This document shows positions 5,726 through 10,040 of a DNA stretch of 10,040 bases, one piece after another. The number at the start of each line of letters is the position of its first letter. Position 1 is the stretch's first letter. A model generated the notes under the pieces. The model saw only the letters and a program-made list of their open reading frames with translations. It had not been told where the DNA came from and made no database searches. Source of the DNA: JAGGZI01 sp964399605 (GTDB lineage Archaea > Aenigmatarchaeota > Aenigmatarchaeia > PWEA01 > JAGHBM01); the NCBI GenBank assembly GCA_964399605.1, contig CAYNRH010000030.1:1-10040 (forward strand). Direction: 5' to 3'. A program made the position numbers and the translations under genes.

Positions 5726-7744
5726 ATGGATGAAAGTTTTCTTAAAATACTCTGCGATATCACCGATGAAATAGTGTTTGTTAAAGATAAGAAAGGACAT
5801 TACATCGGAGCAAATAAGACATTTTCCAAAAAATTTAAAATACCAGTAAAAAAGCTAATTGGATTGACAGATTTTAATATTTTTCCAAAAGAAGAAGCAG
5901 AAATGGTCAGAAAAACGGACAGAAAAGTTTTTAAGACGAGAAAACCGTGCGTAACCGAGGATTACCTCCATGTTAATGGCAAGTTACGTGTATTTCATAC
6001 GAAGAAAGCACCGATTTTTGATAAAAATAAAAAATTGATTGGTGTATGTGCTTTTGCCAAGGACATAACAAAACAGAAAAAATTAGAGGAGGAATTGAAA
6101 AAAAGTGAAAAAAGATTTCGAGAAATTGTAGAGAATTCGTATGAATGGATATGGGAAGTTGATAGAAACGGCCTTTATACATATTCCAACAAATCTGTAA
6201 AAAGGATACTTGGTTATTCTCCAGAAGAAATTGTTGGAAAGAAACATTTCTACGATTTATTTCACCCAGATGAAAAAAAGAAACTAAAAAAAGATGCGTT
6301 CAAATATTTTTCAAAAAAACTCCCATTTCACGAATTTATCAACCGCAACATTCACAAGAACGGAAAGATTGTATGGCTTTTAGCGAATGGAATTCCTATA
6401 ATAGATTTAAACGGAAAACTTCTTGGTTACAGGGGGACAGACCTTGACATAACAAAACTCAAGGAGGTTGAAGAAAAATTAAAGGAATCGGAGAGAAAAC
6501 TTCGTGTGATGTTCGATGCTACACACGATTTGATACTCTTAGCGAATGTTGATGGAACAATTGTTGATTTAAATGAGGCTATGGCAAAATCTCTCGGCAA
6601 GAAAAAAAAGAAGTTAATTGGTACCAATATTAGAGAACACCTACCACCAGATGTCTACAAAGAAAGAACAGAAAAAGTTAAATGGATCCAAAAAAACAAA
6701 AAACCAGCTGCCTTCGAAGATTTTAGGAATGGAAGGTGGTTTGATAATAGATTCTACCCGATTTTTAATGATAAGGGAAAGGTATATCAAATCGCTATTT
6801 TTACCCGTGAAATAACAGACCAAAAAAAGATGGAAGAGAAATTAAAGGAATCGGAGGAGCACTTCAGGTTATTGTTCAACACCATGGTGGACCCAGTCGT
6901 AATAGTAGATAAAAAAGGAATTTTTTTGGATGTCACAGACAGAGTAGAGGAAGTGACAGGATATAAAAAAGAAGAACTTATTGGAAAATCTTTCTTGAAA
7001 ACAGACATTATAACTGAAAAAAGTAAGTTAATTTTAATTAAAAATTTAACAGAAAGAACGTTAGGAAAAAAGGTGGTGCCATATGAAGTTGAAGTTTTGA
7101 CAAAAAATGGCAAGAAAATACCATTTGAGGTAAATGCGGCTATTATTAATTATAAGGGAAAAACTGCAGATATGGTCGTTTTTCGTGATATCACAGAGCG
7201 TAAAAAAGTGGAAAACGAACTCAAGAGAGAAAAGGAAAAGTTTGAGAAATATTTGAATGTAGTAGGAAATGCAATTGTTGCTCTTGATACAAATGGAAAG
7301 ATTACTTTGATTAATAAAAGCGGTTGTAAAATTCTTGGTTATAAAGAAGGGGAGCTCATAGGAAAGGATTGGTTTGAAACTTGCATACCGAAAGAAAATA
7401 GAGAAGAGATGAAAAGAGTTTTCAAAAAAATAATAAGTGGAAAAGCAAAAACACTAGAGCATCATGAAAATCCCGTACTTACAAAAAACGGCGAAATAAG
7501 ATTGATACTTTGGTACAATACTTTATTGAAAGACACGAATGGAAAAATAATTGGGACACTAAGTTCTGGTACAGACATCACAGAGCGTAAAAAGATGGAA
7601 GATGAGTTAAGGAAATCTAAAAAAGAGTTAGAGGAAAAAACGAGAAACCTTGAGAGATTCAATAAACTTGCCGTTGGAAGAGAATTGAAGATGATAGAGT
7701 TAAAAAAGAGAATAACGGAACTAAAAAAGTTGAAGGAGAAATAA
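5726..7744 (+). CDS. Soluble multi-PAS sensor protein with five PAS domains and no kinase domain
   Basis: This 672-residue protein from ATG 5726 has no signal peptide or membrane segment. An alternative GTG at 5717 overlaps the previous stop and would add three residues; neither start has a Shine-Dalgarno site. Five PAS/PAC units lie at about 1-115, 126-243, 256-366, 379-492 and 506-620. Each ends in the usual D-I-T-x-x-K-K linker followed by a coiled coil of the E-x-x-L-K-x-S-E type. The C-terminus (620-672) is a coiled coil with the motif LERFNKLAVGRELKMIELKK, which I know from signalling proteins after the last PAS. There is no histidine kinase, cyclase or methyl-accepting region. I see no LOV-type cysteine motif, so the ligand or cofactor is unknown. 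It sits one base before the histidine kinase gene, which suggests a sensory partner in trans or a heterodimer with that kinase through the coiled coils. Confidence 0.9.
   Translation: MDESFLKILCDITDEIVFVKDKKGHYIGANKTFSKKFKIPVKKLIGLTDFNIFPKEEAEMVRKTDRKVFKTRKPCVTEDYLHVNGKLRVFHTKKAPIFDKNKKLIGVCAFAKDITKQKKLEEELKKSEKRFREIVENSYEWIWEVDRNGLYTYSNKSVKRILGYSPEEIVGKKHFYDLFHPDEKKKLKKDAFKYFSKKLPFHEFINRNIHKNGKIVWLLANGIPIIDLNGKLLGYRGTDLDITKLKEVEEKLKESERKLRVMFDATHDLILLANVDGTIVDLNEAMAKSLGKKKKKLIGTNIREHLPPDVYKERTEKVKWIQKNKKPAAFEDFRNGRWFDNRFYPIFNDKGKVYQIAIFTREITDQKKMEEKLKESEEHFRLLFNTMVDPVVIVDKKGIFLDVTDRVEEVTGYKKEELIGKSFLKTDIITEKSKLILIKNLTERTLGKKVVPYEVEVLTKNGKKIPFEVNAAIINYKGKTADMVVFRDITERKKVENELKREKEKFEKYLNVVGNAIVALDTNGKITLINKSGCKILGYKEGELIGKDWFETCIPKENREEMKRVFKKIISGKAKTLEHHENPVLTKNGEIRLILWYNTLLKDTNGKIIGTLSSGTDITERKKMEDELRKSKKELEEKTRNLERFNKLAVGRELKMIELKKRITELKKLKEK
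6476..6493 (+). repeat. 18-bp direct repeat in PAS linker, copy 1
   Basis: AAATTAAAGGAATCGGAG encodes the coiled-coil linker KLKESE between PAS2 and PAS3. The same 18 bases recur at 6839-6856 between PAS3 and PAS4, a sign of a fairly recent duplication of one PAS unit of about 363 bp. Confidence 0.7.
6839..6856 (+). repeat. 18-bp direct repeat in PAS linker, copy 2
   Basis: Exact match to 6476-6493, 363 bases (121 codons) downstream and in the same reading frame, which is the spacing of one PAS unit. Confidence 0.7.
7190..7206 (+). repeat. 17-bp direct repeat at the end of PAS4
   Basis: ATCACAGAGCGTAAAAA encodes the ITERKK end of PAS4 and recurs exactly at 7577-7593 at the end of PAS5, 387 bases away and in frame. 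CGT for arginine is shared by both copies, although AGA dominates nearby, which argues for duplication rather than convergence. Confidence 0.65.
7577..7593 (+). repeat. 17-bp direct repeat at the end of PAS5
   Basis: Exact match to 7190-7206, in the same frame, at the equivalent position of the fifth PAS unit. Confidence 0.65.
7735..7738 (+). promoter_or_regulatory. Shine-Dalgarno site for the histidine kinase
   Basis: GGAG lies 7 bases before the ATG at 7746, inside the last codons of the PAS gene. It selects this ATG as the kinase start and implies that both proteins are made from one message. Confidence 0.6.
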
Positions 7745-7745
7745 G

Positions 7746-9548
7746 ATGAATGCAATTAAAACACATGCATTAAAACTACCTTTAAAAATATTGTTGACAA
7801 TACTAGTGCTTTCTTTAATCCCCCTAACTTTCGTTTTTTATATATCTTTGTCGAATATTGAGACAACAGAAAGAAATCTTGACTATACTCTTACAGGCGT
7901 GGAGAATGATGTATTAAACACCACTGAAAAATGGACAGAAGAGGAAGCCCGAAACATCATAAAACAAAAAGCAGTGGATGTTTCCAAACAAATACAAATC
8001 TATGTAAAGTATCATCCAGAGAGTTTAACGGAATTGGAGTCTGATGAAGAGCTTAAAAAAATAGCTGTTCAGCCAGTTGGAGAAACTGGTTACACTGCTG
8101 TGCATGACAGAAACGGAATAAATCATTTTCATATAAACCCAAAGATTGTTGGTTTTGATTTACACAATCTTGCAGACAGATACCCGGCTTTTTGGAGAAT
8201 TTTAGAAAAAAGTTTAACTCAGGAAAGTGAGGGGTATTATTTATGGGAAGACCCAGACGGAAAAGTTAGAAAAAAATATATGTATTGCACGCCAATAAAC
8301 GAAACAGAACTTGTGGTTTGTGCTACAACATATTTGGATGAGTTTTCAGAATGCCAAAAAGAAATAAAAAATACAATAACCAGTCACTTTAAAAACATTA
8401 AGGAGGAAAACAAGAGTTTGTATATATCTTCATTAAATAAGTTTTTTCTCATATTTTTTATTTTAACTGTGGGCATAGTCTTTGGTGCGATTATTTTAAC
8501 ACAGGCCATAGTCAAGCCAATAATAATTCTTAAGAAAGCAGTAGAGAAAATCAGGAAGGGTAATTTAAATATAAATCTTAAGACAGACTCAAAAGATGAA
8601 ATAGGAGAACTTACTTTTGCTTTCAACAAAATGGTTAAAGAGATAAAGAACTCGAGGAAAAAACTAAAAAAATATAACGAAGAACTTGAAAAAACGGTCA
8701 AAGATAGAACAAAAGAACTTAATAAAAGAATAAAAGAATTAGATGAGACTAAATTGGCCTTACTTAACATGATGGAAGATATGGACGAGACAAATAAAAA
8801 ACTCGTGAAACTTCAAAGAGAGCTTAAGAGAAGCTTAAGAGAACTAAAAGAAGCTGATGTCAAGAAAAACGAGTTTATTTCTATAGCATCCCATGAGTTG
8901 AAGACACCACTAACGGCAATTCATGGGTTTTCACAATTGTTGCAGAGTCCTAAGATTTTCAATGACTATGGTAAGTCAAAGAAATATCTCAAGATAATGG
9001 AAAAAGAAACACAAAGGCTTTCCAAAATAGTTAATGATATGTTGAGCTTATCTAGGATTGATTTAGGGACAATAAAACAGAACCTTGAAGAAACAGATAT
9101 TAAGAAATTTATGGAAGATATAGAAAGAGAAACCAAAAGAATGATAAAGGAGAAAGGCCTTAAGTATGAATTCAAAATAGATGAAAATCTCTCAAGGATT
9201 ATTACAGACAAGGAAAAGCTAACCGAAATTCTTTTAAATCTAATAAACAATGCTGTAAAGTTCACACCCAAAGGAAAAATAATTGTGAAAGCATTCAAAG
9301 AAAAAAACAACATTCACTTTGTAGTTAAAGATACTGGAATAGGAATTTCAAAGGAGAATCAGAAAAAAATATTTGATAGGTTTTATCAGGTTGATTCATC
9401 CTACACAAGAAAAGCGAGCGGAACTGGTCTCGGATTGTCGTTGTGCAAAGAGTATTTAGAGCTGATGGGAGGAAGAATATGGATTAAAAGTAAACTTGGA
9501 AGGGGAAGTGAGTTTCACTTCATAATTCCAATTAAACCGGAGAAATAA
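7746..9548 (+). CDS. Membrane sensor histidine kinase (Cache-like sensor, HAMP, HisKA, HATPase)
   Basis: This 600-residue protein has the layout of a membrane histidine kinase. Membrane segment 14-34 is followed by an extracellular sensor (about 40-230) with a Cache-type core: VGETGYTAVHDRNG, then a HINP and GFDLHN stretch. Three cysteines (C181, C192, C203) sit near the sensor's end and could form a disulphide. Membrane segment 233-254 leads to HAMP (255 to about 307, with DEIGELTFAFNKM at its second helix), a long coiled coil, HisKA with phospho-acceptor H383 in SHELKTPLTAIHGF, and HATPase with N-box N502 (LINNAVKF), G1 box DTGIGIS (from D529), F-box FDRFYQVD and G2 box GTGLGL (559-564). 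All catalytic motifs are intact. There is no fused receiver; the likely partner is the CheY-like protein encoded convergently 10 bases away. The start has a Shine-Dalgarno site in the PAS gene, so the two sensors are probably co-expressed. Confidence 0.95.
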   Translation: MNAIKTHALKLPLKILLTILVLSLIPLTFVFYISLSNIETTERNLDYTLTGVENDVLNTTEKWTEEEARNIIKQKAVDVSKQIQIYVKYHPESLTELESDEELKKIAVQPVGETGYTAVHDRNGINHFHINPKIVGFDLHNLADRYPAFWRILEKSLTQESEGYYLWEDPDGKVRKKYMYCTPINETELVVCATTYLDEFSECQKEIKNTITSHFKNIKEENKSLYISSLNKFFLIFFILTVGIVFGAIILTQAIVKPIIILKKAVEKIRKGNLNINLKTDSKDEIGELTFAFNKMVKEIKNSRKKLKKYNEELEKTVKDRTKELNKRIKELDETKLALLNMMEDMDETNKKLVKLQRELKRSLRELKEADVKKNEFISIASHELKTPLTAIHGFSQLLQSPKIFNDYGKSKKYLKIMEKETQRLSKIVNDMLSLSRIDLGTIKQNLEETDIKKFMEDIERETKRMIKEKGLKYEFKIDENLSRIITDKEKLTEILLNLINNAVKFTPKGKIIVKAFKEKNNIHFVVKDTGIGISKENQKKIFDRFYQVDSSYTRKASGTGLGLSLCKEYLELMGGRIWIKSKLGRGSEFHFIIPIKPEK

Positions 9549-9558
9549 AATTTGTGTA

Positions 9559-9927
9559 TTACCCCACAATGTTTTTTATTCTTCTAATTAAGTCTTTGTT
9601 ATCAAATGGTTTTGTTATGTAGTCAAGGACATTTAGTTTTTTTAGAACATCCTTTCCCATTTCTGAAAATCTGGCTACTGTGAGAAAAACTATTTTTAGG
9701 TTTTTTGTTTTAGGATTTTTCCGTATTTTTTCACAAACTTCTCTCCCGGACATTCCAGGCATCATCATATCAAGAAGAATTAAATCGGGCTTCACTTTTT
9801 TTAGTTTTTCCAGACATTCCTTTCCATCCATAGCTGTTATTACTTCATATCCTTCCTCTTCTAAGATAGCCGTTAGCAGTTCTATAATACCTTCTTCGTC
9901 ATCTACAATCATTATTTTCTTTTTCAT
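9559..9927 (-). CDS. Stand-alone CheY-like response regulator receiver
   Basis: This 122-residue protein is a receiver domain and nothing else. It has the acidic pocket D9 and D10 in IMIVDDEEG, the phospho-acceptor D53 in LILLDMMMPGMSG, the switch threonine T83 in IVFLTVA and the conserved lysine K106 in ITKPF. All residues needed for phosphorylation are present. With no output domain it must act through protein contacts, as is common for archaeal receivers. It is encoded tail to tail with the histidine kinase; the stop codons are separated by 10 bases, so it is transcribed from its own promoter while the pairing with the kinase remains likely. The ATG is the first codon of the conserved receiver start (MKKKIMIVDD), and no strong Shine-Dalgarno precedes it. 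Confidence 0.95.
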   Translation of the reverse strand: MKKKIMIVDDEEGIIELLTAILEEEGYEVITAMDGKECLEKLKKVKPDLILLDMMMPGMSGREVCEKIRKNPKTKNLKIVFLTVARFSEMGKDVLKKLNVLDYITKPFDNKDLIRRIKNIVG

Positions 9928-10040
9928 ATTCTTAACCCGTTTGATAATAGATTATCCTTTTATTTATTGTTTTCTTAATTGTTTTATGTTAATTAAAATT
10001 AAAGTCAAGCCAAATTCAGGGAAATTTAAAATTTCTTTAG
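9928..10040. other. AT-rich intergenic region at the right edge
   Basis: These 113 bases contain the probable promoter of the receiver gene and otherwise no recognisable gene, RNA or repeat. On the minus strand one frame is open for 24 codons from 10038 to a TAA at 9964-9966 and could be the tail of a gene beyond the edge. It has no recognisable motif, and a run of this length is not unusual by chance at this base composition. Confidence 0.5.
9958..9967 (-). promoter_or_regulatory. TATA-like box for the receiver gene
   Basis: On the minus strand ATAAATAAAA is centred about 36 bases before the ATG (first base at 9927), which would place transcription initiation about 9-10 bases before the start codon. 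The background is AT-rich, so this is a position-based guess. Confidence 0.4.

Noticed and set aside
6787..7113. Minus-strand open frame opposite the PAS gene (108 codons)
   Set aside because: It is antisense to PAS3/PAS4 with the same shadow composition; no domain is recognisable.
8384..8770. Long minus-strand open frame opposite the histidine kinase (128 codons)
   Set aside because: It lies wholly inside a well-supported kinase gene, has composition driven by the reverse complement of lysine/glutamate codons (rich in L, S, F), and shows no motif or ribosome site.
235..9927. A Kai-type circadian clock
   Set aside because: The KaiC-like protein has one domain, not two, and there is no KaiA or KaiB. 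Archaeal KaiC-like ATPases are widespread without clock function.
9964..10038. C-terminal tail of another minus-strand gene
   Set aside because: There are only 24 open codons with no recognisable motif in AT-rich DNA, and the supposed stop falls inside the likely receiver promoter. It is too short to call.
1..10040. CRISPR array, tRNA, rRNA, insertion sequence or attachment site
   Set aside because: No regularly spaced repeats, cloverleaf with CCA-stem features, transposase motifs or terminal inverted repeats were seen. The only exact DNA repeats noticed are those in the PAS gene.

Overview
The window reads as an A+T-rich archaeal chromosome segment, roughly one third G+C by eye. Four things point to archaea: a KaiC/RAD55-type RecA-fold ATPase, a very large secreted and membrane-anchored protein dense in N-X-S/T glycosylation sequons, TATA-like boxes placed where a leaderless transcript would start at the ATG, and Shine-Dalgarno sites confined to genes inside an operon. 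A DPANN-type or other uncultivated lineage is plausible, but the window cannot settle this. Coding density is very high. There are no RNA genes, insertion sequences, CRISPR arrays or gene-free stretches over 300 bases.

Layout. Bases 2-169 hold the 3' end of a probable Nudix hydrolase. After a 65-base gap with a good TATA-like box comes a + strand block of five genes: a KaiC-like ATPase (235-1041); a 1365-residue surface protein (1058-5155) with signal peptide, LamG-like domain, Ig-like domains, a four-cysteine/glycine linker and a duplicated helical-stalk/membrane/cytoplasmic module; a short RecA-fold protein that has lost its P-loop (5187-5720); a kinase-less protein of five PAS domains (5726-7744); and a membrane sensor histidine kinase with Cache-like sensor, HAMP, HisKA and HATPase (7746-9548). 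A stand-alone CheY-like receiver (9559-9927) sits tail to tail with the kinase on the minus strand. The last 113 bases are AT-rich and carry the receiver's probable promoter.

How the parts may work together (inference). The kinase and receiver form a two-component pair with no DNA-binding output. The PAS protein, one base upstream of the kinase gene, is probably a soluble co-sensor. The intact KaiC-like ATPase and its degenerate relative flank the surface protein, so an ATPase/pseudo-ATPase pair may act with the cytoplasmic parts of that protein or with the kinase pathway. The whole looks like an envelope-linked signalling module. The most unusual parts are the internally duplicated surface protein, with what looks like an internal signal peptide, and the P-loop-less KaiC relative.
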